Source: Doryteuthis pealeii (taxonomy: Eukaryota; Mollusca; Cephalopoda; Myopsida; Loliginidae). From it: a stretch of DNA of 64,000 nucleotides. Where the stretch lies: assembly GCA_023376005.1 (NCBI GenBank), contig CM042179.1, positions 20,147,458 through 20,211,457 on the forward strand. The letters are read 5' to 3'. Under the pieces are notes generated by a model. It ran no database searches. It saw only the letters and a list, made by a program, of their open reading frames with translations, and was not told where the DNA came from. Position 1 is the stretch's first letter; the number at the start of each line of letters is the position of its first letter. This document shows, one piece after another, positions 14,201 through 29,500 of this stretch. Both the position numbers and the translations under genes were made by a program.

Positions 14201-17200
14201 AATAAAAAGTTTCTTTCTTTGAAAAAAGTAAAGGTTATTTCCTATAAGTCTAACATAAACAAAGGGGAACCACTCCTGACTGATAAATTATTTATTTATT
14301 TTCCCATTAAACTAACCTTTTTCCTAGCAGATCAATAAATAAATAAATAATTTATCAGTCAAGAGTGGTTCCCCTTTGTTTATGTTAGGAAATAACCAAA
14401 GTAAAAATGTGACCTTCTCTCTCTCTAAACTTAAAAAAAATAATGTATTTTCAATTTTCATCAAATAAAACAATCTTCATATTCTTAAAAATAAATCTAA
14501 AATATTCATAGTCTGATTTTAATTGATTGATTATGAAGTTTAATAACATGATATCTTTTTCTTTCAAGTAGAAGAAAGAAGAAAGAAATCAGTCTCCATG
14601 GTTACAATAAAATGTTATGAAGCTGCCAATAAAATTTTGCAAAAGAATGAAACATTTGAAGAGTTATTTGACAATTGTTTATTGTTTGATATTTGCACAA
14701 ACTGGAGTATAGGTGTAGATTTAGAATGTCATCTCACCTTTACAGTTTAGATAACGTTATTTAACCAACATCAGCAGTTTGTGATCTGGTCAGTTAATTC
14801 ATAAGAGTTTAATGTCATTGAGATAACAGTTCCTTTTTGGGGAAAACTTTGTCTGGGATAATCAACCTGAGCTGGGAAGATCCAAAGATCTGTGAGAGCA
14901 ATGCATACAAATTGGCTGGATTACTACTGATATCTTTCCCATTGAAGTTGGATTCTGAGGTTTTATTTCAACCTTGGAATATCTGATTAAACTTGGCTTA
15001 TCACTAACAGAAAAATGGAAATATACCAAGAGGCTTCAAGATCCGTCAAAAGCTGCATCTGTATGGATCTGATATTCTTGTACTGTGATGTAAAACCAAT
15101 AAAGCCTGGTGAGATTTAGAGTTACATGCCGGGGCTTCCTGTTTGTGGTAATGATGCTTTGGCATCAAAACCTTGCCTTACCCAAGGGTCATCATCTGAT
15201 GAAGGATTTGTTGGTGGCAATGCTGCTGCCATTGTCCTTGTGGTAGCAACTGTATGAATTTATTTATGTATACATTGCATTAAAAGTTGGTGGAGTGGTC
15301 AGTATCAGCTGGACAGCTAAGGAGTCTATCCCCTTTTCACTAGTGCTAGACCAAGGAGATTGTTTTTTTGCATCTGAGGTGGAGTGTTACACTTACCACC
15401 AGCTTCCCACTTTACTACATAGATACAAACTGTGCTACTCAGGTGAGTTGGTGAGGGTGGGTATTAAACCTGGAACCTTGTTATCTTGAGGCAGATGCTC
15501 TAATGACTGGGCTAGACTGGCTCTTATCTCTTATAATTATTCATATTAAAATGTATATATAAAAAGTACATTTTTAGGAGTCATAAATATGACAAACATT
15601 TCCTAATAAACTGAAGATATGATTATTCATTTTATGCACAGATTATTATTAACTATTTTAATTTTTATTTGAGAAAAGAGAGAATACATTAAATCTGAAA
15701 ATTAAAATGGAAACTTAAAAGAAGAATTTAGCTAACATATTTATTTTGAAATAGGATTAATATCTTAGATTTTGATTTTAATATAATGTTATTTTATTAT
15801 TGCAAATAAAAGAAAATATTTAAAATGGATTAAAAAAATAATAAAAAATAAAATACTTGTCTTACTTTCATGAGAAGTCATTAACATCTATCTTAAAATA
15901 TAACTAAAAATAAAAAAAACACCCCCCCCCTCCAAAATCTCAAATAAAGTGTTTTCTTCAACCAGAAATCAATGTAAACACTTAATTGGAGGGAAAATAT
16001 TTGGATTCATACCTTTCCCAAGGGTGTCAGTGCTATGTGAAATGTCCATTTTTTTTTTTTTACTAAGATTATTTTGAATTACATGTAAAATTCTGCAACT
16101 TTAACAACTTTAAAAATTGATCTGATTGAGGGTTGAAGTGTTGAATGACTGATCTAACTATGAATCATATTTTTTAGAACATCAAATAAACAAGATATAA
16201 CCATTCTGTGATGGCAACAGTCAAATATGTAACTCATTTCTAAAAGGTCATTAATACCTGATTTTTCCAATTTTAGTTATGAAAAAAAAAAAAAAATTCA
16301 TTTTACTGATTTTTTTTTATATACACCATACTAAATATAATACAATTCTTCATGTCCTATACAAATAAAAGACTTTTTGATTTTAGTTGATTTGTCTTTA
16401 CTAAATCAACAAGTCTATTGTTTCCTAATCTATTGATTAGGAAGATTTTTTTTGCATTACATAATATTTGAGTAGAAAAAGGTAAATAACAAAAACCAAA
16501 ATATTTTCATGTTTACTTATTCATCATAAAGTTTAATGAAAGTCAAAGCAAAATATTTTTGTTCATAACTAATTATTTAAAAAATAGAAATTCAGTAGTG
16601 GAATGACAGGAACCTATATTAATACTTGCTCCAATTTAAGTTTTTGATATAAAGTGACATTTTCAAAAATATTATGTAGAAAGAAAACTTTTATCAGATT
16701 ATTTATCTGAATGCATTTAAGAATGGATTTGTTTCATGAAACAGTTATTGATTATCAAAAAAGAAAAACTGATATGAAAAACTCAAGAGTTACATATTTG
16801 ACTGTTGCCATCACAGAATGGTTATATCTTGTTCATTTGATGTTCTAAAAAATATGATTCAATCATTCAACACTTTAAACAAGCTGGTAACAGAAAATGG
16901 TTACAAATATGCTGATGAGGTATATTTTGACAAAGAGACACACAGATATACTACACACAGCCACCGAACATATGTTTCTAAATTATACATAAGTATTTCT
17001 ACATACAATCATCATATTAGACCTTGATAAAGGATGAAGGTCACCCAAAATATCGGAATAAATTGAACCAGGGACAAAATGGTTGGATATTGAAACTGTT
17101 TTTTGTTTTAGTCTACTTGTTCATTTCCTATGCTTCATGATATCTAAAAACAACATTCACAAAAACAAAGTTGATATGCAATCAATTCATTTAACTATAA

Positions 17201-20200
17201 GTATTATATATTATATATACTAGAACAAAATAAAAAAACACCCTCTGGGCGATGTAAAAATAGATTTTTGAAACATATTGCCTGAGAGGTGGGAATAAAA
17301 AAAATCAATGTCAGCAAGTTTGTACCCTAAGTAAGTAAAATCATCAAATTCATTAAAGGATTAAAAAATAAAACAATTTGAAATGTAAACTTTAAATATG
17401 TATTAAAATAAAACAAACTATATATAGATATATAATACCAGTCATGTATTTATTAAAACTTGTTTTAAAAAACAATGAGGACTGTCTAATGTTGCAGGTT
17501 CAAATTTTCAGTGTATTTATTCTATGTTATATAGATTTTGGGTAATGTGATGTAAGCAGTGACGTAATTTTTGTTACAGGCAAAAACCAGAAGCGAATCT
17601 CCATTATTTATATATATTACATGAAAAATGACAATGGAACATAACAGTAATATATGTTGTTCAATAACATTAATATTCAAAATAAAATGTCATTTTTAAA
17701 CAATAAATACTGCACTGGTCAAAATGTTTCTTTTATTCCATATTTTGCAAAATCAATTTTTTGTTTTGGTTTGGGATATTGTAGAAAAGACACACCCATC
17801 CAATTTCAATCAAAAACTTCAAGTAAAAAAAACAAAAAAAAAAACAAAAATGTTCACAGTATTCATAACAATCAATAGTATTTGTTTTACAGAATATCAA
17901 ACACTTATAAATTATTTAGTGTTGAAATTTGATACAAATAATTTGCACACAGTTATATGGTTTTGAATAACTATTCCTATTTAATAATGATTTATTTACA
18001 CACAGTTATAAGTATCAAGTATTCCTATCTAACATAAATAATTTGCACACAGTTATATACTTTCAAGTATTCCTATGTAATTCTAATAACTTTTAGAACA
18101 GATCTATTTGACCCATAGATGGGACCCTAACAGAAGAATGAACCTGGGAGTAATGGTAATGAAGAACTACACATTCCTCAGAATCCCAGAACAAGAGCCC
18201 CACCAATGGATGCAGTTTAGTGTCCAAGGCACCCTACCTTTTTGGGGGAGGGGGAGTTAACTCCTTAGCAGGGAATAAAATTTGTGTATTCTAAGTCCAA
18301 CTGACAGGGTAAGAATATTTTTTATCATTTAAAGCATAAAACTTAGCAACAAAAATCAAAATTTGGTGATTTTTGGATGCTGTCATCCCAGCCCTCCTGC
18401 CCTAAAATATGCTAAGCTGTGCCTGCAGAAAACCAGTTTGCTGAAAAGCAGTTTGAAGGCATTTTTATCAACAAGTTAATGCAATATGAAAGTGATATTT
18501 TACAAGTTTTTAATCGACAAGTAATTGCAAATACCCCCCCCCCAACTCTTTAAAATCTTTTAGTGGTTTGAAGGACTTTTTTCGACAAGTTAATGCAATA
18601 TTTTACAGCCCCACCCTTATTTTATTGACAAATAAATGTAAATATCACCCCCACTTTTGACCCCCCCCCCCCGGTATTTTCATTTTATTTTAATTCAAAA
18701 TAAATATGACCCAGTTTTGAAAATAAAAACAATCTTTATACCAAAAATACCAAAAATACAGAAAAAAATAATACTGAAAATAGAAAAGATATTTCAAAAG
18801 GCGGTGGTGGTGGGGTTTAGAATATTTACATTTACTTGCCGATTAAAAAATGGGTGGTGCCCCCCCCCCCCCACGGTGCTGTAAAATATCACTTTCATAT
18901 TGCATTTACTTGGATAAAAATGCCTTCAAACCAATATGCAGTTCATAACTAGCACAGTTCACTTTTTCAGCAGGTGCCGCCTAGCGTATTTTAGGACAAG
19001 ACGCTGGGATGACAGCATCTAAAAATCACTGAAAATTTAATCAGACTTGTACGATAATCCCAGCTGACATTTTAATATTTTTTTCAAGTTTTATAAAGAT
19101 TAAAAATTTGTTAAATTAAAAAGAATTGTTTAATTACAAATATAGAACAAAATATTCCAAGTATCATTAAACAAATTCTAAATATGATTATAAGTTTTCT
19201 TCTAAACTAGTCTTAACAGAAGTTAATAATGTAAACTTTTTATTCTTAAAATAAAACATGCAAAGACATCTGTGATAGGTACTAAATTAAAGTTCCATTT
19301 TACAATGCATTTCTTTTAATTTTTACAATTCTGTTGATTAAATAAACAATATTAATAAGACTGATGATCAACATTAGGATTTTAAACTTTCCATGCAGAC
19401 CAACTCGTAACAGCATGCACTCATCTATTTCTTGTAGAATGTCTATAAAAACAAAAAATTAAAAGCTCACTTAACTAAGAATTTAATTTACACTTTTTTG
19501 TATTGACTTAATACAATTTAAAAATTTATATTTCAACTTATAAACATTTGTAGAAATTAATGTAAAAATGTTACAAATCGTGTGAATTGTAAATTCTTTA
19601 ATCTATGCTATTTAATTTTACGTTTTTACATGAGAGTTATCTCCCCTAAAGATTCTGACGAGATATACTCACTGACAAGCAGTGAGACAAAAACAGACAA
19701 GGACGTGACTGCATGTGATGAACACACACACACACACACACACACACACGATACATAGTTGAATTCTATCCAAACTCATCCCTCTGTATTCCCGGTCAGT
19801 GAGAATAGATAAAACAAATATTGTTATATGTTAAACATATTTCATTATTTTTGTTATTCCTATATCTTGGGATATAACAACATGTAAAATGAAACCAAAA
19901 CTAAAAGGCAAATGTAAATACTGTTTTTTATTTATTTATTTACATAGTTTATATTTTTACACTATGAATTTAAGTAACAATATCTAAAGTTCAAAATGTA
20001 TTATTTTTTGAGCGGTGGATCAATGTATAAAACAATGTCTATCTTAAAGTTACAATACAGTTTATGTCATACAATTAGTTGCAATAAATGAGGTTTACTA
20101 TTTAAAAATTCTTCATTATATTTTTAAATTGAACAATAAGATTTCTCTGAATGTTTGAGATGAGGCTTGATGATTAGTATTATCTGCATTATTCGGACAA

Positions 20201-22568
20201 TTGTCCTCATCTTCATTGTTATCTGTACAACGTTTCGGTCGATGTGCCCTCTGGCCTTCTTCAGGTATTTCTTGTCAGACTCAAGAACCTTCTTGTTGGA
20301 CTTGAGAACCTTCTTGTCGTAATCGGGAGCCATCATGGAACTTTCGTTGATTGAATAAAGGGTTAGGTTCAAAGTTCTGTGATGGCTCCCGATTACGACA
20401 AGAAGGTTCCCGAGTCTGACAAGAAGGTTCCCGAGTCTGACAAGAAATACCTGAAGAAGGCCGGAGGGCACATTGACCGAAACGTTGTACAGATAACAAT
20501 GAAGATGAAGACAATAGTCCGAATAACGCAGATAATACTAAATAATAAGAATCTCATTGGTACAATACTAATTTATTCATTAACCCCCCCCCCAAAAAAA
20601 AAAAAAAAAAAAAAAAACAGTAATCACTTTGATGTCTAAAATATGTAAATCAAGTATAGAATTTCATCATATTGCTACTTATAGTTTGCAACTTATAGAA
20701 AAGTTGCAGTATTTTTAGATTATCATGTTATTGTTAGAATGTATTGATTTAACAAATCTGTGTGAAATATGTTCAGGTGTTCAAATATGTTCAATGTTTA
20801 TTTTTTTAAACAAATATCTAATAAACATATTCAAATATGTTCAGGTGTTTAGATTATCATGTTGTTATTGTTAGAATGTATTGATTTAACAAATCTGTGT
20901 GAAATATGTTCAGGTGTTCAAATATGTTCAATGTTTATTTTTTTTAAACAAATATCTAATAAACATATTAAAATATGTTCAGGTGTTTAGATTATCATAT
21001 TGTTATTGTTAGAATGTATTGATTTAACAAATCTGTGTGAAATATGTTCAGCTGTTTAAGCTGACATAGTAATGTTGAAGAACACAAAAATATTCTAATT
21101 TGAAAATATTTCTTCAGATGAAACATTAAACAACAATTGTACTGCCCTGATGATGGTTGGATAGACTGAAACATTGGCAATGTTTAATATAAAGAATATT
21201 CCATTTTAATTTTTTTATTTTTATGTAGTGGATTTATTATTCCATCTTTCTCATATATATATATATATATATGGGAGTAAAATGGGGAAATCAATCTGAC
21301 AGTATGTGAAATAAATATAGAAAAACACGTCCTGAAGAAGGTTGACAAAACAGAAACCTTATAGCATTGACATTACCATCAAGAATAAATATTCATCCTT
21401 TGGAACAATTCATGTTTTTCCATATTTTTTCCACATATTACATAACATGAACATTCCTCTCACAAATATTCACAAAACCATTATACCAAAAACACCGCCA
21501 TGGATCATTAAAAAACCTAAAGTGATCCTTGAGCTAAGTGAACTACCCAAAACAAAAACCCATCCTAGCACTTACCAAGATAAATTCCACAATATTCTAG
21601 AACGCTACCCCAACCACCTCTACATCTTTACAGATGGCTCTAAGGACAATGACAAAACCGCATGTGCAGCTATTTTGAATAAAAAAAAAATTATAAGAAA
21701 AGCTCTCCCAAATGAAAGTTCCATTTTTTCCAGCTGAAACCTGTGCAATAGATCTAGTACTTGATATCACCTCTGAAAATAACCACAAAAAATATATCAT
21801 CTTCTCAGACTTGCTCTCTGTCCTACTATCATTAAGAAATAAAAAACTGGAAGACCCTCTTATCATTAAGCTCCTGAATAGATTAGACTTGATGTCTAAC
21901 TCGAAGGAGATTATGATATGCTGGATCCCAAGTCATATAGGAGTGAGGGGGAATGAAAGCGCTGACTCTGTAGCTAAATCAGCTCTAGATTTGATCCGAC
22001 AATTTTAAGATACCATATACTGATTTGAAACCCAAAATTAATAGATTCCTTCATACAAAACGGCATCAACACTGGAATAACAACATCCACAATAAACTCT
22101 TCCTAATCAAACCCACTTTGGGAGGCTGGAGACCAACTTTAAGGAAGTCTAGAAAGGAACAAGTCATTGTGTCCCAATTACGCATTGATAATACAAGACT
22201 AACACACTCCTAAAACAAGAACAACCACAATGTGGAACATGTCAAACACCTTTGACAGTTAAACACTTATTCATGGAATGCAGGTTTTTTGATGATAACA
22301 CATTTTTAAAACCAATTAGTATAAATATAAATACACAATATGTATCACTTCCTAACCATTAGGCATGACATAACCCCAGACGGGTTGATATGCCGTTAAA
22401 ATCAATAAACAAAAAACAAACAAACAACATGAAAATGTTTGTAGAGTTGTATTGACCATATGAGTATTTTAGATTATTCTCTTCAGTAATTCACATTTTA
22501 AAAGAATGAAGTTGAATAGAAAAAGAAACACCAGGATGAAAAAGAGCATAGCATATTTTAGTTTCATC

Positions 22569-22599
<31 letters not shown>

Positions 22600-25024
22600 A
22601 AAGTTTGGTATGTACGTGTCGACTTATAACTCAGAAAAGAGATGTCACTCAGATTCGAAATCCTGTATACAGATTAATATGCTTATAACTAAGAAACACA
22701 CAAAAATTGGTTTTGATTTTTACTAATTAAGTGATATAACTCAATTATTAAAAATTAAAAGATTGAAAAATACTGTATACAGACTTTCACCCCCAACTCA
22801 GCCGATAGAGTTAAATAAATAAAGACACAAGTTTAATACTTAGCTCTTTTTAATTGTTACTTTTTAGGGGTAAAAAAGAAAATAAATTAATATTTTTATC
22901 ACTTTAACACAATAAGCAATGAATTTGAGTTTTTGTCATATTTTTTAGTCTGGCCATGGACGGGGTACTTTTGCTAGTTTATGTATAAATGGCAATGGGA
23001 GAAAACTATTGTTTTCAAAGAAACAATCAGAATACCATAAATTTGCTTAGAATGAAATGCTAGATAACAATTCTGCAAATTAACTGGGATTTCAACTATT
23101 GTTTCTTGTGCAAATTGAAATAAAGCTGTAAAATAAAAAGTGGTTTTTTCATGTAATGTGTTGACTTTTCTATGATATAAGGTGAGTGCTAGACACCCAC
23201 TCTTATTTATAGACTGGGCGATAGTCATGTGATCATATTCTTGTTCAATCACTGGCAGTGCTCTGCTGCTGATATTATTATTTATACTGGCTGTTCTAAT
23301 CTTAGCTACTTACTACTACTTGGATCTTCATGGACGATGGAACATAGGATTATATCACTGGACCTTTGACACTACGTAGGATTCCATAACTCAGGACTTA
23401 TTCACTTACCAAAGGATTCTATAGTTCAGGACTTACTTTAAGTCCTTTTTAACTGGCGGTCAGAAACTTAACATAATGTACAAATTTTGATAAAGAAAAA
23501 AATTCTAAGAACTGAAAAAGAAATGTGTTGAATTACAAAAGAGAATCTGCAACAGAAAAAGATGAAGAATTCAGTGATAAAGTATAAAGAAGAAATATAT
23601 TTAGATGAATACTTGCCTTTTGGTGAAGACACCTGTGGTAAAACAGATGATGAGGTACTCAAAGATCTTTTGCTATCCTTTAAACTAGGAGTTGATTTAA
23701 CCTTTTCAGAAGTGGATGTTTTGGGAGCTAAAAAAACAAAACAAAACAAAATCAGATCAATTCTTAATCAAATCATAATTGGACATTAATAATACATAAT
23801 ATCTATCTACCTACCTAGAATAAGGTATGTAACACTGGAAAGGGTAAAACAATTGATATTAGATTGTTTGGGAATAATGCATCATTTTATTACACATTTA
23901 AAATTGGCTACATTTTTCGAACAATAATTTGTTATAGTGAACTATACAATTAAAAGGCATTTTTTACCATTGGTTTCAAAGTAGCATATTAGCAGCTTAT
24001 CTACAAGACAAATTTTTTCTATGCACTCTAACACCTGTAATTGAGCACTTTATTTTTCTTTCTCCAATACAAAATACCTATATAAGAGTAAGAAGAGAAG
24101 AAAATTCCTGGTACCCAACTCTTTGTAAAAAAATTATCCTCTGACTCCCTACTGTCATAGAAAATATAAGGAGAGAAGCACAAATCTATTCCTCTCTCAA
24201 ACAATTTCTTCTTTATTCTCTGTTTTACGGCATATCAACCTCAGTGGGTCATTTAATGCCGATAATGTTTTGAAATAAGTCAATTCTTAATGGATAATAC
24301 AATTTTTTTATAAATACATTTTTCTATTTAACCCATAGATGGGACCCTAACAGGTACTACCACTCCGGGTCAGAGTGGACCAGGGAGCAATGGTGATGAA
24401 CGGGTGCTCCACATTCTCCAAAACTGGAACCTCACCATCAGATAGAGTTTAACGTCATTCCCAGGACATGTAGACCCGCAGCCACCGCCTTCTAGCACCC
24501 ATATGATAAAAAGTGGTTGGGGCTTGCCATAAGGGCAATAGGGTTGGGACAATCAAACAATTTGACATAAGGCTTTTGTGTGAATTTTGTTAAATGGGAT
24601 TAATTTCAATTAATTTTTTATTTGACAGAGTTATTTCCCTTGTTCTCTGTTTACAACATTTTGCTTGTGTATCCATTATTAATTTTTTTAGAGTATTGTG
24701 AAATCTTTGGTACTCACTATCCATTGTTAACTTTGACACAGTTGATTCCATAGTGAATATACTAAGAGAATGTCAGAAGGTACATAGCAAAAAATTTGTG
24801 AACAAAGAGTAGCGTAAACAAAGCAAGTCTGTCCAATTCTAAAATTCTAAATTCATGGATTTTGAATTCCAGAATGTGGAATTTGCTTTATTGTGATTCA
24901 GCTTTTAAAAAATTAGATTTTAATAACCACAAAACAAATTACGATCACCTTATTATCAAGGTTATTGAATATTATATTTTGACTAGTTATAATAGTTGAC
25001 CAGTATGTTATATTTGTTTTGTTA

Positions 25025-25064
<40 letters not shown>

Positions 25065-26480
25065 GATTTCATTACGGTAATTATAGTAAGTAAAGTTGGC
25101 GGAGTTGCCTATTGTTGGAATCGGACGAACAGTGAGTTAATTTTTCCACTTTTTGCCAGTGCTAGACCAGGGAGATTTATTCTTACGGAGATGGAACGCC
25201 ACACCTACCATCAACCCTTCACTTTACTGAACAGATCAGATTACCTAAACTTTGCTACTCATGTGCTGAATTAACAAAGTCAGTATAGAACCTGGGACCT
25301 TGTAATTCCCCCAAAAATTTATATTCAAACTAATCTTCATAATCCTTTAAATTTATATAATTGTTTATTTTTAATTCTAAAACATTAGTTGAACAAACAC
25401 AAATTCCAAAGTTTACCCCCCCCCCAAAAAAAAACAAACTTTTAATGCTTCATTTATGTGTAACATATATATAACCAAATAATGGAAGCACCTGTGGTTT
25501 TATCATTAACATCCTAGAAAATGGACATAGCGGGACGAGTTCAAATCCCGGATGAGGCTGGTTGCATTTCATATAGCACTGATACCCTTGGGAAAGGTAT
25601 GTATCCAACTATTCTCCCTCTAGCTGTGGGTAAATAGTAGGGCAGAATGGGCTCTTTAACCTTGGTTAGGCAACCAGTATAAATTGAACCAGTATAAATT
25701 GAACTATTGCAAAGAAAATTAATATTTAGTAATTCCTCTTTTAATGCCCAGATTTTCTTTAATGTTGAATTGCACAACTTTTACTTTAACATTAAAGTAG
25801 TGTGCTTGATTTTACTGACAATATTATACAACTAATTGCTAATTATTCAATTTTTCTTCTTCTAACCCACACACTGTTTTATTCAAAATACATTTTGTTT
25901 CCCTTATCCATTCATTAAATGCATTAACAACTAAAATATATTGATTAAATGTTAAATACTAAAGTGAAAGAAAATTATGTGAATTTGGTTCAAGTTATGA
26001 AATGTATAAATTTATGCTGTTGTTGTAGCAGCAGAGTATCAAGTGAAAGAAATTCAAAGATAAGGTATTTTTCTTCTTTTGTAGATGGATATCATTCTCA
26101 CCTTTTCCATGATACCTTAGATACTACAGTATTAAAATAAAAGATAAAAGTAAAGCTAATATAGCTTATAAAACTTACCACCAGCAACTTTTCTAGGTGA
26201 AGGTATTTTAGAATACAGCACTTCTTTTTTTGATTTAGCCTTTTCTTCAGATTTTTCATCCTAAAAATAGAGGATATTTATAAATGAAAATAGAATGTTA
26301 ACCATTTTGCAGGGGAAGTGAGTGAATTGATTCTAAAATGGGGGATTGATTTAGCTGATATTTATTAAATTGAACATCAGGCGTTACAAAAACAAAGAGT
26401 CCATTTTTACATTACACATATATCAATCACCCACTCCAGGGCCAGTTCATTTGTTTCCTTTCCAATAAAAGTTACTATTT

Positions 26481-26517
<37 letters not shown>

Positions 26518-29500
26518 AGAAGAAATGACTGTCAAATTCAGTCAAAGAATTTCTAACAAAATTGGAAAATTATTTTTTCACATTTTTTAAAGTTTTGCTT
26601 GACAAATTTAAATAAAATATCCCAAATAACAAATCTTGTCATTTAAATTCATAAATTATGATGAACAAGCTAACAATAATTTCATGTAATTTGCATGAAG
26701 TAATAAAACTGAAATATTTGTTAGCAAAGTTAATAAGTTTTAGATTCTTATAGATGTATTGGATTTTAATCAGGCATAAGTCAATAATTCTTTTTGAACA
26801 ATTTGGGAAGCTCTGATTTGATTTATAAAGATAAACAATTATAAAAGATAAAAAAACAACTTACATTTAATAAACTAACTTCTTCCGCTTCTCTATGCAA
26901 ATCAATTAAATCTTCAGCAGTTTGTAATTTTTCCTGAGTCTTAGAAACAAGCTGAAAAAAAAAGAAGATTTTTTAAAGTGCTTACTCTTTACAAAGTAAA
27001 ATTCTTAAAGTAATAAAAACATTTGGAAGTTCATTTGCATGTTTTAACCAAATCTTAAATCTTGAATAATCTAGATTGCATTTCAAAATATTTAGATAAT
27101 TAAACAAACCAATTTTATTACAATTGTATCTTTCTGATTTTAATTTCATTAAAACTGTTTTCCTGTTTTGTACAAACTTACAAATCTAACTTTTTTTTGT
27201 ATCATGTTGGTTGTTGGTTTTCTTTTACAGTCTTTTTTGAGTCATTTAATGCTGAATCAAGTTATTTTTATAATGACTGTTGCTTACAGTACCTGCAGTT
27301 GCTTAAATTGTAACCCAATTTAACAAGTTAATTGCTACTTTGTATCGTCTTCATCTTTTATTGATTATTTAGTTAGAAACAATACAGTAATGCTTTCACT
27401 TTCCAATGCATCATTTTACTATGTTTTAATATAAAACATATTAGAATTTTTAAGAAAAATCATTCAACAATTAATGTTAAGTTAAAAAATAGGAAAGATT
27501 ATGAAATAAAAAAAAATATTGGAATATTAAAAATTATCATTTAAGCATCTAATATCAACAAACAATTTTTTTAATTTTTAAAAAAAAGATAAAACCACTC
27601 ACCAAATGGACAGGAACCACAATCTGTTCTAATTCCCATAAGGCCTATGTTGAAAGAAAAAGTTAAGATAAATTATAATTTTATCTATGACAGATTAAGG
27701 AATAATAAAATGGTTAAATACAAATGTTCTTGCAATAAATCAAAGTAATAATTTATGAATTAGAAATAGAATAATTAAAATTTAGAAATTAATGCAGTGT
27801 TGATATTTTATAAATGTTTAATAGTTTTATTGTCTTTTAGAAACTGATTAAAATACACACAACCAGTCAATTTATTTTCAAAAGTGCTACTAACATTTGT
27901 TTGATCCAGAAATAGAATAAATTCTCATTATAAAAAATTAATTTTCATAAAAATGCCTATTAATTACAATTGTAAAAAAATATTAAAAATTAATGAATAA
28001 TTAATTCCTTATTAAAAATTACATTATTTTAAAGAGAACATCCAATTGAATGTGAAAAATAAATATTAATAATATAAATCTTTATATAAAATTAATTTAT
28101 CAATAACTGTTAATAGAAACCTATTTATTTATTTATTTTTACTTATATGGCTTAGTCTTTACTTTTCTTATCCCATTGTAATGAACCTATATGACAAAAC
28201 TTCTTTGAAGTTTTTTTTTTTTAAATAAATTAAAAAAAAAAAAAAAAATCAATGGAAATTTTTTCTTCTTCATACTTTACTTTTGGAAATACACATACTA
28301 ATGCATAAAATATTTCAATTTAATAGAAGGAAACAAAAAACAATTTTTAAAATGAAAGTGTAAACATTACTTATATTTATCTACTGATATACAGAATATA
28401 AATCATTACATTATTTGTTTAAAAAAAAGGAAAGTTGATCACATTCTGAAATTCATTGTGATATATTCAGTTAGATAGAGATTTCCTTTTTTTACGTTCA
28501 GAGTTGCTGAGGCATAGAATAAACAGCCTGCATCTGTTGTAGACTGACAAAACATTGCCTCATTCAAAACCTCCAGGCTTCCTGTAATTCGACAAAACTA
28601 TACTCGATATGCCCCCTCCATACACATATACACGCACACATGTATATCATTACTGTACATTATTCCTGTTCCTGACATTAGTACATTATTCTATGTATTA
28701 TACAGGAGACTTTGATAAGTTATGGTGCATCTAAGCACTATACACAATACATTTATTGTGATGTATTTTATTAGATAGGGATTTATTTTTGAACAATTCA
28801 TATCTATTATTATGTTAGATGAAAATGATATAAAATTCTACCAACCTGATCTGCACACCTTAAAACATCTGGATCTAGATCAGTACTTTGTATTTTGCTG
28901 ATGATATTACTAAGACTATAAAGTCGGGCATCATCCTCTGGAGAATTTAAAGTCTGTTTCATTCGAGGAATAAATCGGCAAAGTTTTAGCCGAATATTTG
29001 GCACAGGATCACGATATAAACTGAGACAATTATCAAAAAAATGTTCTTTAAAGAAGGATTTTGAATATATATCCAAACTGATGGCACAAATGTCAAGGTA
29101 GAGTGTTCTATAATAGCAGTTTCCTTTTCGAAAATCTGAAATAAAAATAAAAATGAAAAATAAAAATAAAACAGAAGTTTTTAGAACAAACTGACAACAA
29201 TCAAACCATGGGAAGGATAGATACAATAAGTTTATAACCAGCAATCTGTCTATCTATCTATACATATATAAAGGGCAGTTGTGTGTATATGCATGTCCAG
29301 AGGAAACTTTGAAAATAAAACAATTAATGACAAAGTAAATATATATACACATTAAATATCATTAGGGCTTGGTTTTTGAGCAAAAATAACAGATTTGATT
29401 TATATTCGTGAAGATAATTAAAAAATAAAATTTAAATGATAACAGCATGGATTTTTTCTTCATTTGATATTTTAGATAGTAGACATTAACATTTCTTTTC

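Noticed and set aside
20281..20639. Frame encoding MAPDYDKKVPESDKK repeats as a small protein
   Set aside because: It falls in the arms of a fold-back element, is repeated inverted, and overlaps the hammerhead-like motif; no splice signals or conserved family.
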